The notes: generated from the sequence alone by a model not told the origin. Numbered from the stretch's first letter, positions 38,257 to 47,540 are shown. The stretch is DNA of 64,000 nucleotides from an uncultured Eubacterium sp. (GCA_910583925.1 CAJTZJ010000002.1:9638-73637); one strand, 5' to 3'. Translations and numbers: made by a program.

Positions 38257-39984
38257 TTATTTTATTGCATCAATCTGAAAATCACCGCTTACGGAATTGA
38301 CTTTGATTTCAGAGCTGCTGTCACCATAAACATATGTGCCGTTTCCATGTGACTGTTTAATGCTGGTTACCTTGAAATCGTTTGTGTAAACTTCGCCTGA
38401 AACTGTATCGCAGTTAATTGTAAATCCGCCTATATCGGCAGGAACAAAAACGGTGCAGTCTCCGCTTACTGTATCGGAATCAAATTCTCTCAGAGCAGCG
38501 TGCGTAATGATTTTAGAATCTGCACTTACGCCGTCAATGTCAATATCGTTGAATTTGCCCTCAGCGTTGATGTTTCCGCTTACAGTATCAACATCAAATG
38601 AATTTGCGGAAATCCCCTTAATATTTGAATCTGCGGAAACGCAGTCGATTTCCAGTTCGTTAAGGATTAATCCTTGCGGAAGACGAACGGTCAGTTCCTT
38701 GTTTTTCGGATTTGAAGCCTTAAAGCCTGATTTGCAGAATTTAATTTTCAGCTCGTTTCCGTCAACACGGTAGCGAAGTGCATAATCAGGGTCGCTCTGT
38801 TTTGGTTCAGAGAATGAAATTGTGTTCCCGTCATAATACTCAATGGTAATATTATGGCTTATCCAGTCAACTGAAAGCTCGGTTATTCCGTTTGCAGAAA
38901 CCTCTCCGCTGCCGGCAGTGTAAAGGCTTTCGTTGTCATAGCTGTATGCTCCCGCACTGATATATGATGGAATATCGTCAATAACATTCTTAAATCCATT
39001 GCTTAAAAAACCGAACACACAGCTTATTGCAACAACTGCGATAATTGTAATTCCGCATATGATTGAAATAATAATTGCAGCAATGCTGCCGCCTCTGGAT
39101 TTTGTCTGAGCAGGCTGGTAAGTGCCGTTTGGCGAATAATAATTTCCGTTTGCTGAATTATACCGTGTAAAGTTATCCTGCTTTTTTCGGTGTGTTTTAT
39201 TGTAAGTATCACAAATGATATAGTACATAGGAATGGTTATAAATAAAATCCATGTAGGATGCCATATGTGAAGTATCATTCCGCCAGAAAGATACATTGC
39301 TGCAACAAAAACAGGATAGCAGAAATGAGCAGGATTTTTAGTTTTGATTGCAGTTACGGCTGTTTCTATAATCGGTATAAATAAAAACATAATCCAGCCT
39401 ACCGCCCATCCGTTTTTTGTGAAAAATCCGAAAAACAGATAAAGACAGACAATGGAAATAGGAAGCAGAGCGTGAAGCCATGGATTTTTCTCCGGCTTCG
39501 GGCTGTAAAAAGGCGGAGTGGATTTATTATAGATATGTCCGTCTTTTGTTTCTACATGAACTCCGTTTGTACCTACATGAACATTATCACCGTCTTTGCT
39601 TTCAACATGAATTCCGTCCCATCCGATATGAACCTTATCTTTCCCGTTTTCTTTGGTAAATCCATTGGTAAAATCAGCATTTGTGCTTTCTTTTTTTTCA
39701 TCATTGGGAAATTCTTCGTTTTTTGGAGATTCCTTATCAGGTTCTTCCTTTGGCTGATCTTCGGATATCTTTTTTGGAGCATCTGTTCCGTTCAAAAGCT
39801 CATCAATCGTAATACCATACAGATTTGCAAGAGCGATTAAATTATCTGTATCAGGACTGCTTTCGGAACGTTCCCATTTAGAAATTGCCTGTCTTGAAAC
39901 TCCGATTTTTTCAGCAAGCTCTTCTTGTGAAAAGCCGTTAGCCTTTCTGTATTCAAAGAGCCTTTTCGCTGTTTCAATATTCAT
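38257..39984 (-). CDS. XRE regulator fused to membrane segments and a DUF4097-like beta domain
   Basis: A 575-residue three-part protein. Residues 1-66 are a canonical XRE helix-turn-helix (FSQEELAEKIGVSRQAISKWERSESSPDTDNLIALANLYG). A low-complexity acidic linker follows, with a twice-repeated VHIGWDGIHVESKDG/VHVGTNGVHVETKDG. Then come about six membrane segments (from about 165 to 330), and from 345 an extracytoplasmic DUF4097-like beta-solenoid with repeats of the form DCVSADSNIKG, DTVSGNINAEG and DGVSADSKI. It is a plausible one-component envelope sensor in which the DNA-binding domain is membrane-tethered. No known ligand. Directly upstream of pflA. Confidence 0.85.
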   Translation of the reverse strand: MNIETAKRLFEYRKANGFSQEELAEKIGVSRQAISKWERSESSPDTDNLIALANLYGITIDELLNGTDAPKKISEDQPKEEPDKESPKNEEFPNDEKKESTNADFTNGFTKENGKDKVHIGWDGIHVESKDGDNVHVGTNGVHVETKDGHIYNKSTPPFYSPKPEKNPWLHALLPISIVCLYLFFGFFTKNGWAVGWIMFLFIPIIETAVTAIKTKNPAHFCYPVFVAAMYLSGGMILHIWHPTWILFITIPMYYIICDTYNKTHRKKQDNFTRYNSANGNYYSPNGTYQPAQTKSRGGSIAAIIISIICGITIIAVVAISCVFGFLSNGFKNVIDDIPSYISAGAYSYDNESLYTAGSGEVSANGITELSVDWISHNITIEYYDGNTISFSEPKQSDPDYALRYRVDGNELKIKFCKSGFKASNPKNKELTVRLPQGLILNELEIDCVSADSNIKGISANSFDVDTVSGNINAEGKFNDIDIDGVSADSKIITHAALREFDSDTVSGDCTVFVPADIGGFTINCDTVSGEVYTNDFKVTSIKQSHGNGTYVYGDSSSEIKVNSVSGDFQIDAIK

Positions 39985-40117
39985 CTTATCACCTCAAGTA
40001 AATTTTAGCAGTAGCAATGCCGCAACGCTATAAACTTTGCTTTTCATTTGCGAAATTCTGGTTTTCAATTCCGCAACTATAGGTTGCAAAATCAGTGTTT
40101 AAGCCGAATTCAGCAGG

Positions 40118-41173
40118 CTATTTTACAGTAAAACGGAATTCTGTTGTTGTTTTGAATTCCTCGTTCGGCTGAATGTATGTGAATGGAAATTTATCTGAAA
40201 GGTTTACACTGTCCGGATAAAACTGTGTTTCCAGTGCTACACCTCTTCTGAAGGTAACTGCACCGTTTGCTTTGCCCGGATTGCCCTCCTTTGCCAGCCA
40301 GCCGCCGCAGTAAACCTGAATACCCGGCAGGTCGGTATAAACAGCAAGCTGTCTGCCGCTGTTTTCTTCATAAAGAACCGCAGCTTCCGTAAAATCTCTC
40401 GGCTCTTTATTCAGGCAATAGTTGTTATCGTAGCCTATTCCGTCAATAATAGCACGGAAGGGTTCATCGATTCTGTCGCCTATTTTGTGCATTTCGGTAA
40501 AGTCCATCATCGTTCCTTTAACCTCGCCGAGCTTGCCTGTCGGAAGCTGGCTGTCGTCTGTTTCCGTAAAGAAATCCGCGTCAATTTTCAAATCATGGTT
40601 TTCAATTGTTTCGGTTGTGTTTCCCGAAAGGTTGAAATAAGCATGGTTTGTTGGATTGGCAACTGTTTTTTTATCGCTCAGAACAGTGTATTCAAGTCTT
40701 AAAGTATTATCCTCCGTAAAGGTGTATTTAACGGTTAATGTAAAATTCCCCGGGAAGCCGTCTTCCATATCGGGAGAGAACTTTTCAAAAGTAACGGAAT
40801 TATCCGTTGTTTCTTTAACATCCCAAACAGTAAAGCTGAAGCGTCCGCCGCCGTGAAGGGTCCATGTTCCCTGATTTGCAGGAAGGTTGTATTCAATGCC
40901 GTCTATTGTAAATTTGGCATTTCTTATTCTGTTTGCAACTCTGCCTACAAGAAGTCCCTGAAAGCCTAAATCGCCATTAATGTAAGGCTGCGGCTCGTCA
41001 AAGCCAAGAACAACATCGGCAAGCTTGCCTTCTCTGTCCGGCACATATATGGACTGAATTCCTCCGCCAAGGGTCTGAAGAGAAACATAAGCGCCGCTTT
41101 TGTTTGTAATTGTATAAAGGTCAACCTCTGTTCCGTCATCCATTTTTCCGAAAACTGTTTTTGTTACACTCAT
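40118..41173 (-). CDS. galM: Aldose 1-epimerase (mutarotase)
   Basis: Interconverts alpha and beta anomers of galactose or glucose (351 residues). The catalytic His is in NPTNHAYFNLSGN, the second His in TWTLHGGG, and the general base Glu in GVALETQFYPDS, all conserved. DLPGIQVYCGGW is also typical. ATG 41173 follows AAAGGGAA; the upstream ATG at 41218 would add 15 residues. It stands apart from other galactose genes. The transcript appears to start near 41340, giving a leader of about 170 bases with several hairpins. Confidence 0.93.
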   Translation of the reverse strand: MSVTKTVFGKMDDGTEVDLYTITNKSGAYVSLQTLGGGIQSIYVPDREGKLADVVLGFDEPQPYINGDLGFQGLLVGRVANRIRNAKFTIDGIEYNLPANQGTWTLHGGGRFSFTVWDVKETTDNSVTFEKFSPDMEDGFPGNFTLTVKYTFTEDNTLRLEYTVLSDKKTVANPTNHAYFNLSGNTTETIENHDLKIDADFFTETDDSQLPTGKLGEVKGTMMDFTEMHKIGDRIDEPFRAIIDGIGYDNNYCLNKEPRDFTEAAVLYEENSGRQLAVYTDLPGIQVYCGGWLAKEGNPGKANGAVTFRRGVALETQFYPDSVNLSDKFPFTYIQPNEEFKTTTEFRFTVK

Positions 41174-41214
41174 AGTATTATTCCCTTTCTGAAATTTGAT
41201 TTTTTTAATCGAGG

Positions 41215-41340
41215 GCAATGCCCGAACATCAACATTTGTGAAGGGCGTAGCCCGTTTTGGTGGGAGATGATGACTCCCGACAAAAGAAAAAAGGTGTTAC
41301 CCGCCGCCTAAGAGGCGGGGGGACATCTTTTCAAATGTTA
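41215..41340 (-). promoter_or_regulatory. Hairpin-rich leader of galM
   Basis: Minus-strand order: a GC-rich stem CCGCC/GGCGG (41319-41305) with flanking partial pairing, followed by a TTTTTT run, resembling a terminator. Then come three small stems: GGGAG/CTCCC (about 41276-41260), GGGC/GCCC (about 41255-41244) and GGGC/GCCC (about 41226-41216). This could be an attenuator or a dispersed repeat. Confidence 0.45.
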
Positions 41341-41347
41341 TAACTTG

Positions 41348-41376
41348 AGTATAACTTGAAATGTAAACAAATTCAA
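41348..41376 (-). promoter_or_regulatory. Promoter of galM
   Basis: Minus strand TTGAAT (41376-41371), 17-base spacer, TATACT (41353-41348). Confidence 0.6.
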
Positions 41377-41383
41377 TAGAATC

Positions 41384-41412
41384 TTGACATTTGCTTCCAT
41401 AAAATATATTCT
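41384..41412 (+). promoter_or_regulatory. Candidate promoter of the FHA-RodA-PBP operon
   Basis: TTGACA (41384-41389), 17-base spacer, TATTCT (41407-41412), divergent from galM. The following 200-base leader holds no gene. Confidence 0.5.
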
Positions 41413-41479
41413 TAATATATTATTAGAATCTGTATTTTGGATAAATACAGATGAATTTCTGGCGGTGTATCGGAGAGCA

Positions 41480-41600
41480 GATAATTGAATAAACCTGTCT
41501 GTTTGCGGTATATTCATTCGCTACGCTGCCCTTTTGTCAACTGCGTTGACATTTCCCCTGGCAGGGATAGCTTCCTTTAACAAGGCAGGCGAAAAGGATT
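41480..41600 (+). repeat. Possible dispersed-repeat fragment in the FHA leader
   Basis: The stretch with GCGGTATATTCATTCGCTAC, GTCAACTGCGTTGAC (a short palindrome) and CCCCTGGCAGGG resembles non-coding repeat fragments I have seen scattered in gut Firmicutes genomes. Its frame is open and runs into the FHA gene, but it is unlikely to be coding. Confidence 0.35.
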
Positions 41601-41629
41601 TAAAATTTATATGGAAAGGAATGTTTCTT

Positions 41630-42379
41630 TTGGAAAACATTATGATGATTTTTACAACAGTTATGCGCTATCTGCTTCCTGCTGCTGCGCTTATAGTTGT
41701 AATTACCTGTGTTGTTTCTCTTTTCAGAAACAGACCCAGAATTCATAAGATGGCTCAGCTTACGGATAAAAATAATAACGCTGTTATTGATATAAATCAT
41801 TGGGAAACCTCTATCGGAAAATCAAGATCTAATGATATTGTGCTTCCCGTACCTTCTGTTTCCCGTTTTCATGCTGTTATTGCGAAGAAGAGAAGCGAAT
41901 GGATCATAACGGACACCTTTTCAAAAAACGGAATATATCTAAACGGCGAGAAGATAAACGGCAAAGCCGCTTTGAATGACGGCGATGTTATTGAAATAGG
42001 TAATATCCCTCTTGTTTTTGAATGTGCGGAAGCACTTTCAAGCAAGGCTAAAAAGGAAATAAGAAATCAGGCAAGGGGAACTGCTAAGGTTGTTGCCTAC
42101 GCTGTTTTGGTTGATACAAAAACGCATAAGCCTGTTTATCTTAAGAAAAAGGATGTTCTTATCGGAAGAGAGGATGGAAGCGATATTCAGCTTCTTTCAA
42201 ATACGGTTTCGGGCAGGCACGCAAGAATTCATTTAACCTCACGGGGCTGGGCGCTTTCCGATCTGGACAGCCACAACGGAACAAAGCTGAACGGCAGATA
42301 TATCAATCAGCCACAGCTGATTTTTGATGAGGATATGATAACCTTTGGCGACAAGGTGTTTGTTTTCTATGAGAAGTGA
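41630..42379 (+). CDS. Membrane-anchored protein with two FHA domains
   Basis: About 249 residues. One N-terminal membrane helix (FTTVMRYLLPAAALIVVITCVVSLF) is followed by two forkhead-associated domains that read phosphothreonine. The first has SIGKSRSNDIVLPVPSVSRFHAVI...NGIYLNGEKI, the second LIGREDGSDIQLLSNTVSGRHARI...SHNGTKLNGRYI. Both keep the G-R/K, S-x-x-H and N-G residues. Start uncertain: TTG 41630 is nine bases after AAAGGA; ATG 41621 is too close to it and ATG 41642 too far. It probably links a Ser/Thr kinase signal to the FtsW/RodA and PBP pair encoded next, as in the actinobacterial fhaB-rodA-pbpA order. Confidence 0.85.
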   Translation: MENIMMIFTTVMRYLLPAAALIVVITCVVSLFRNRPRIHKMAQLTDKNNNAVIDINHWETSIGKSRSNDIVLPVPSVSRFHAVIAKKRSEWIITDTFSKNGIYLNGEKINGKAALNDGDVIEIGNIPLVFECAEALSSKAKKEIRNQARGTAKVVAYAVLVDTKTHKPVYLKKKDVLIGREDGSDIQLLSNTVSGRHARIHLTSRGWALSDLDSHNGTKLNGRYINQPQLIFDEDMITFGDKVFVFYEK

Positions 42380-42389
42380 GGTGGAAAAA

Positions 42390-43655
42390 ATGGCAAAGCG
42401 TGATAAAAAGAAGCTTCCGAAAATCAAGCCTATTAATAACTTTCTGATGCTTTTTATTATATCTGTTTTTCAGCTCGTAACTGCTTTCAGTGCAGCTTAC
42501 AGCTATGAAAAATTTGAATCCAAAGTGCTTCTTGCTGCTGCACTTTTAATACTGACTGAGTGGATTTATCTTGTTTCATTCTATACAATGCTGCACAGAC
42601 GAAATTTTGAACTTGAGCTTATTGCATTTTTCCTTTGCGGAACAGGTGTTTCAACCATCGGATCTGTTGATGCAAACAGTGCTTTTAAGCAGTATTTTAT
42701 GATTCTTGCAGGAATACTGATTTATATTTTTATGGTCTTTATTCTCGGCAATGTTGATTTGTGTATGAAATTAAGACTGCCTGTGGCTGCAGGTGCCATT
42801 CTGCTCCTTATTGTAAATCTTGTTATAGCAAAGGTAACAAATGGTGCAAGAAACTGGATAACGATCGGCGGAATCACCTTTCAGCCGTCTGAATTTGTTA
42901 AAATTGCCTTTATTTTTGTTGGCTCGGCAACGCTTGAAAAGATACAGACAAGCAAGAATATTTTTGCATTTATCGGTTTTTCAATCGCCTGCGTAGGCTC
43001 TCTTATTCTGATAAAGGATTTCGGAACTGCGCTTATTTTCTTTATTACTTTTTTGATAATCGCCTTTATGAATTCGGGCGATATCAAAACAATTATTCTT
43101 GCTGTGGCTTCGGCAGTGCTTGGTGCGGGAATTGTTGTTAAGTATAAATCCTATGTAACTGCCCGCTTTTCGGTTTATCGTCATATCTGGGAGCCGGAAT
43201 ATTTTAACGGCAGCGGTTACCAGCAGACCAGAACGCTTGTCGGTATGGCTTCGGGCGGATTGCTTGGTCTTGGTATCGGAAACGGAAATACAAAGCATGT
43301 TTTTGCGTCAACAACAGATTTGATCTTTGGTGTTATCTGTGAGGAATGGGGCTTTATTTTCGGTATTATCCTTGTGCTTACCTTTGTTGCAATTGCGGCT
43401 TCTGCTCTTATTAATTCGATTGCTTCAAGATCTACCTTTTATTCCATTGCCGCTGTTGCAGGCGCAGGTATGCTCCTTTTTCAGACAGCGCTTAATATTT
43501 TCGGCATAACAGATGTTCTGCCGTTAACGGGTGTAACGCTTCCGTTTGTAAGTCAGGGCGGTTCCTCTATGATGTGCTGTTGGGCAGTGCTTGCTTTTAT
43601 CAAGGCATCTGATGTGCGCACCTATAATTATCTCGGAGGTGCAAAAAAGAAATGA
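42390..43655 (+). CDS. FtsW/RodA/SpoVE-family peptidoglycan polymerase
   Basis: SEDS-family lipid II polymerase (421 residues) with about 10-11 membrane segments. Seen: NLVIAKVTNGARNWITIGGITFQPSEFVKIAFIF, the family KxxxNGARNW-x-QPSEFxK region, LIKDFGTALIFF, RTLVGMASGGLLGLGIGNGN and FVSQGGSSMM at the C-terminus. The catalytic Asp (KDFGTAL) is conserved. ATG 42390 has GAGGTGG. Directly followed (ATGA) by its cognate class B PBP, so a polymerase-transpeptidase pair. Elongation, division or sporulation role not distinguishable here. Confidence 0.92.
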   Translation: MAKRDKKKLPKIKPINNFLMLFIISVFQLVTAFSAAYSYEKFESKVLLAAALLILTEWIYLVSFYTMLHRRNFELELIAFFLCGTGVSTIGSVDANSAFKQYFMILAGILIYIFMVFILGNVDLCMKLRLPVAAGAILLLIVNLVIAKVTNGARNWITIGGITFQPSEFVKIAFIFVGSATLEKIQTSKNIFAFIGFSIACVGSLILIKDFGTALIFFITFLIIAFMNSGDIKTIILAVASAVLGAGIVVKYKSYVTARFSVYRHIWEPEYFNGSGYQQTRTLVGMASGGLLGLGIGNGNTKHVFASTTDLIFGVICEEWGFIFGIILVLTFVAIAASALINSIASRSTFYSIAAVAGAGMLLFQTALNIFGITDVLPLTGVTLPFVSQGGSSMMCCWAVLAFIKASDVRTYNYLGGAKKK

Positions 43656-45049
43656 AAATGATTACAAGAAGAGGAGTTTTCCTCTGGATACTTACCGTAT
43701 TATTTGTTGCAGGTCTTGCTTTTATGGGCTACAGCCTTGTTGAAGACGGCGATGTCTGGGTTATGAAATATTACAACAGCCATGTCTATAATGACGGCAA
43801 GCTTATTGCAGCAGGTGCTATTACAGACAGGGACGGTGTTGTTCTTGTTGAAACCAAGGACGGCGACCGTGTTTATAATGACAGCAAAAGTATAAGAAAA
43901 TCCAATCTTCATGTTGTCGGCGATATGAGAGGCTTTATCTCAACCGGTGTTCAGACTGCTTATGAATCCGAGCTTGTCGGCTATAATGTTCTGACAGGTG
44001 TTTATGGCATTGAAAAGGGCAATAACGGAAATGATTTAAAGCTTACCATTGATTCTGAATTAAATAAGGTTGCGTATAATGCTCTTGAGGGCAGAAAGGG
44101 TACTATCAGTGTTGTAAACTATAAAACAGGCGATATTGTTTGTATGGTATCAGCACCCACCTTTGATGTAAATGATGTTCCGAAAGATCTGGATACGAAT
44201 CCTATTTATGAGGGTGCATATCTTAACAGGTTTCTTTCGGGTCTTTATACTCCCGGCTCAACCTTTAAGATTGTTACAACGATTTGTGCGCTTGAAAATA
44301 TGGGAAATGATGTTTTGAATGAAACCTGGAATTGTAAAAGAATTTTTGATGTAGACGGAATTAAGGAAGATAATATTATATGTAACAGCTACCACGGAAA
44401 AATTGATTTTGAGCATGCGCTTGCACAGAGCTGTAACACTGCCTTCGGCGATCTTGCAATACAGCTTGGAGCGGATAAATTAAAAGCAACTGTTGATAAG
44501 CTTGGCTTAACCTCTTCTGTTTCGGTAAGCGGTAAGATATCTTCAACTGCCGGCAGATTTCCGCTTGAAAGCAATGCAGCCGATACAACAGTTGGTTGGA
44601 CGGGTATCGGTCAGGGAGATACACTTTTGAATCCTGCTTCAATGCTTCGCCTGATGTGTGCTATAGCAAATGACGGAAAGGCTGTGTCCTTCAATATTGT
44701 TGATGATTTTTCAAATCAGGCAGGAAAGGCACTTGGTATATCCTTTAAATCGGATGAAACGCAGCTTATAAGCTCCGAAACTGCCGAAACGGTTAAAAAG
44801 CTTATGAGAAATAATGTTGTTATACAATATGGAGAAAGCCGCTTTCCCGGGCTGAATATCTGTGCAAAATCGGGTACGGCTGAAATTGATGATGTGGATG
44901 CGCATAATACGGCGCTTTTTGTTGGTTTCTTAGATGATGAAGCGCATCCGTATGCCTTTATTGTTGTTGCCGAAAGAGGAAATTCCGGCTCTAAGGTTGC
45001 AGGTTCAATTGCAAATACAGTGCTTCAGGCAGTTGTAGAACAGGACTAA
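43652..45049 (+). CDS. Class B penicillin-binding protein (PbpA-like transpeptidase)
   Basis: D,D-transpeptidase (465 residues) with an N-terminal membrane anchor (GVFLWILTVLFVAGLAFMGYSL). The active-site motifs are present in order: STFK (GLYTPGSTFKIVTT, Ser near 208), SCN (LAQSCNTAF) and KSGT (ICAKSGTAEI). The N-terminal dimer region is short, as in Mycobacterium PbpA-type enzymes. It starts in the stop of the FtsW/RodA gene. It crosslinks the glycan made by that partner; target of beta-lactams. Confidence 0.92.
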   Translation: MKMITRRGVFLWILTVLFVAGLAFMGYSLVEDGDVWVMKYYNSHVYNDGKLIAAGAITDRDGVVLVETKDGDRVYNDSKSIRKSNLHVVGDMRGFISTGVQTAYESELVGYNVLTGVYGIEKGNNGNDLKLTIDSELNKVAYNALEGRKGTISVVNYKTGDIVCMVSAPTFDVNDVPKDLDTNPIYEGAYLNRFLSGLYTPGSTFKIVTTICALENMGNDVLNETWNCKRIFDVDGIKEDNIICNSYHGKIDFEHALAQSCNTAFGDLAIQLGADKLKATVDKLGLTSSVSVSGKISSTAGRFPLESNAADTTVGWTGIGQGDTLLNPASMLRLMCAIANDGKAVSFNIVDDFSNQAGKALGISFKSDETQLISSETAETVKKLMRNNVVIQYGESRFPGLNICAKSGTAEIDDVDAHNTALFVGFLDDEAHPYAFIVVAERGNSGSKVAGSIANTVLQAVVEQD

Positions 45050-45055
45050 TGAAGA

Positions 45056-46312
45056 ATGGAAAAAACAAATTACGAAAAAAAAGCGGAAAGGGCATTGCTT
45101 ATTTCCGTTGATACAGGCGATTTTGATGCAGAAGCTTCGATAAATGAGCTTGCCGAGCTGGCTGATACGGCAGGTGCAGAGGTTGTCGGAATGATTGTGC
45201 AGAAAAAGGATGCTCCGTCGCCGTCCTCCTTTGTTGGTTCCGGCAGATTGGATGAAATTGAGCTTTTCTGCAGGTCAAATGATATTGATATTATTATTGC
45301 AGACAGTGAATTAACACCGATTCAAGTAAGAAATATAGAAGATTTTACAGATGTTAAAATTGTAGACCGAACAACGCTTATACTTGATATTTTTGCAAAA
45401 AGGGCAAGGTCTGCCGAGGGTAAAATTCAAGTTGAGCTGGCTCAGCTGAAGTATACGCTCCCCCGTCTTTCAGGGCAGGGGAAAAGCCTTTCAAGGCTTG
45501 GTGGCGGAATAGGCACAAGAGGTCCGGGCGAAACAAAGCTGGAATCGGATAAAAGGCATATCAGAAGAAGAATTCAGTATCTGAATGAAAGTCTTAATAA
45601 AATTGAAAAGCGCAGGCAGGCTATGCACGAGCGAAGAAAGAAGAACGGAGCGCAGGCGGTAGCAATAGTCGGTTATACCAATGTTGGTAAGTCAACGCTT
45701 ATGAATCGCTTAACGGCAGCAGGTGTTCTTGAAGAAAATAAATTATTTGCAACGCTTGATCCTACGGCAAGAAAGCTTACTCTGCCTGACGGAAGAAAGA
45801 TAATGCTTATTGATACGGTCGGTCTTGTTCGCAGGCTTCCGCATCATCTTGTAGATGCCTTTAAATCAACGCTTGAAGAAGCGCTTTGGGCTGATGTTAT
45901 TTTGAATGTCTGCGATGCTTCAAGCGAGGAATGCAGCGAGCATATTAAGGTTACAAATGAATTGCTTTCCTCACTTGGCTGTGATGGAAAGCCGATTATA
46001 AATGTTTTGAATAAATGCGATTTGGTTCCCGATATTCTTGGTTTTCCGCTAATCGGAAGAAGTGTTCACATCAGTGCCAAAACGGGCTATGGAATCGAAA
46101 ACCTTCTTGCTGCTGTTTCAAAAGCACTTCCGCAGGCTGTGGCAAGGGTTCAGCTTTTTATTCCGTTTTGCAAAGCAAAAATTGCAAATGAAATCAGAAA
46201 TTACGGCATTGTTGAAAGTGAAGTGTATACGGAAACGGGTATTCAAATAACCGCTTCTGCCGAAATATCGTATCTTAATACGATTGAAGAATATATTGTA
46301 AGTTATATTTAA
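45056..46312 (+). CDS. hflX: GTPase HflX
   Basis: Ribosome-associated GTPase that splits or rescues stalled 70S ribosomes (418 residues). The N-terminal HflX domain has AGAEVVGMIVQKKDAPSPSSFVGSGRLDE and QVELAQLKYTLPRLSGQGKSLSRLGGGIGTRGPGETKLE. The G domain has G1 VAIVGYTNVGKST, G3 LIDTVGLVRRLPHHLVDAF and G4 NKCD. Complete C-terminus. Six bases after the PBP gene, part of the same transcript; the functional link to cell wall genes is not obvious. Confidence 0.95.
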   Translation: MEKTNYEKKAERALLISVDTGDFDAEASINELAELADTAGAEVVGMIVQKKDAPSPSSFVGSGRLDEIELFCRSNDIDIIIADSELTPIQVRNIEDFTDVKIVDRTTLILDIFAKRARSAEGKIQVELAQLKYTLPRLSGQGKSLSRLGGGIGTRGPGETKLESDKRHIRRRIQYLNESLNKIEKRRQAMHERRKKNGAQAVAIVGYTNVGKSTLMNRLTAAGVLEENKLFATLDPTARKLTLPDGRKIMLIDTVGLVRRLPHHLVDAFKSTLEEALWADVILNVCDASSEECSEHIKVTNELLSSLGCDGKPIINVLNKCDLVPDILGFPLIGRSVHISAKTGYGIENLLAAVSKALPQAVARVQLFIPFCKAKIANEIRNYGIVESEVYTETGIQITASAEISYLNTIEEYIVSYI

Positions 46313-46348
46313 TATTTTCGGCTCATAAAATCAATTGTAGGTGATTTT

Positions 46349-46819
46349 ATGAAGATGCTGACTTTAAGATTAAAGCCCAAAACTATTTTCGGACTTCTGC
46401 TTGTTTTTACAGGGATTGTTGTAATTGTTATAACCTTTGCTTCCAATCATATTAAAAGCAACGAAAGTGTTATGAATTCCGTTACTCTTGAAACGAATGA
46501 GGAAAGAGAATCGTATTTAACCTCTCTTGGCTGGGAATTTAAAACGGATTGTACTGAAAAACAGGTTAAAATTCCCGAAGAATTCAATGATGTTTATTCA
46601 AGATATAATGAAATTCAAAAGTCTCAGGGCTTTGATTTAGAGCAATATAAGGGTCAGGAGGTTACTGTTTATACTTACAGCATAACGAATTATCAGGGCT
46701 ATGAAAACAGAGATTGCATTTATGCAAATCTGCTTGTATGCAATAATACTCTGATAGGCGGGGATGTTTGCTCAACCTCTGCTTCGGATGGTTTTATGCA
46801 GTCGTTGAAAAAGCAGTAA
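46349..46819 (+). CDS. DUF4830-type membrane-anchored protein
   Basis: A 156-residue protein with one N-terminal membrane helix (IFGLLLVFTGIVVIVITFAS) and an extracytoplasmic domain that starts ETNEERESYLTSLGWEFKTDCTEKQVKIPEEFNDVYSRYNEIQKSQGFDLEQYKG. That phrase is the signature of the DUF4830 family of Clostridia (function unknown). The C-terminus DCIYANLLVCNNTLIGGDVCSTS has three Cys. It lies between hflX and the pseudouridine synthase. Probably anchored outside the membrane. Confidence 0.8.
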   Translation: MKMLTLRLKPKTIFGLLLVFTGIVVIVITFASNHIKSNESVMNSVTLETNEERESYLTSLGWEFKTDCTEKQVKIPEEFNDVYSRYNEIQKSQGFDLEQYKGQEVTVYTYSITNYQGYENRDCIYANLLVCNNTLIGGDVCSTSASDGFMQSLKKQ

Positions 46820-46826
46820 AGCTATA

Positions 46827-47540
46827 ATGGAAAGAATAGATAAAATTATTTCTAATGAACTGAATATTGCAAGAAGTGATGCAAAATCGCTGATCAGATC
46901 AGGCAAGGTTTTTGTAAACGGCGTATGTGAAAAATCCTCCTCCCGCAAGCTGAATGAAGAAAAAGATATTCTTAATGTAAATGGAAAGGAGATTCGGTTT
47001 CGCAGATTCGTTTATATTATGATGAATAAACCTAAGGGTGTTATTTCCTCAACAGACGGAAGAAAAACGAATGAAAAAACCGTTGTTGATATTCTTCCTG
47101 ATGATATGAAGCGAAAAAATCTGTTTCCTGCCGGCAGGCTTGATAAAAATACAACGGGCTTTGTACTTATAACGGATGACGGTGAATTCGCCCATAGAAT
47201 TCTGAGCCCCAAAAACCATATTCCGAAAACATATATTGCGGCTCTTGATAAGCCGTTTGATGAAAATATTATAAAAGCCTTTGAAAAGGGAGTCACGATT
47301 GGCAGTGATGAATGTCTGCCCGCTGTTCTTGAAGCAGTGAACGGAGATTATAAAACGGCTAAGGTTATTATCAGGCAGGGAATGTATCATCAGATAAAGA
47401 GAATGTTTAAAAGCTTTGGGATTGAAGTAATGGAACTCAGAAGAATCAAGATGGGAAAGCTTTCTCTTGATGATAAATTATCAGAGGGAGAATGCCGATT
47501 TTTAGATGAATTTGAACTTGAACTTATAAAATCTAATTGA
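46827..47540 (+). CDS. RsuA/RluB-family pseudouridine synthase
   Basis: Isomerises uridine in rRNA (237 residues). It has an N-terminal S4 RNA-binding domain (RIDKIISNELNIARSDAKSLIRSGKVFVNGV). The catalytic motif LFPAGRLDKNTTGFVLITDDG carries Asp in GRLDKNT. The C-terminal KVIIRQGMYHQIKRMFKSFGIEVMELRRIKMGKL is the RsuA type. Target site (16S U516 or 23S) cannot be decided. Seven bases after the DUF4830 gene; terminator follows. Confidence 0.92.
   Translation: MERIDKIISNELNIARSDAKSLIRSGKVFVNGVCEKSSSRKLNEEKDILNVNGKEIRFRRFVYIMMNKPKGVISSTDGRKTNEKTVVDILPDDMKRKNLFPAGRLDKNTTGFVLITDDGEFAHRILSPKNHIPKTYIAALDKPFDENIIKAFEKGVTIGSDECLPAVLEAVNGDYKTAKVIIRQGMYHQIKRMFKSFGIEVMELRRIKMGKLSLDDKLSEGECRFLDEFELELIKSN

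Noticed and set aside
46062..46250. Short frame inside hflX
   Set aside because: Within a complete gene and without its own site.
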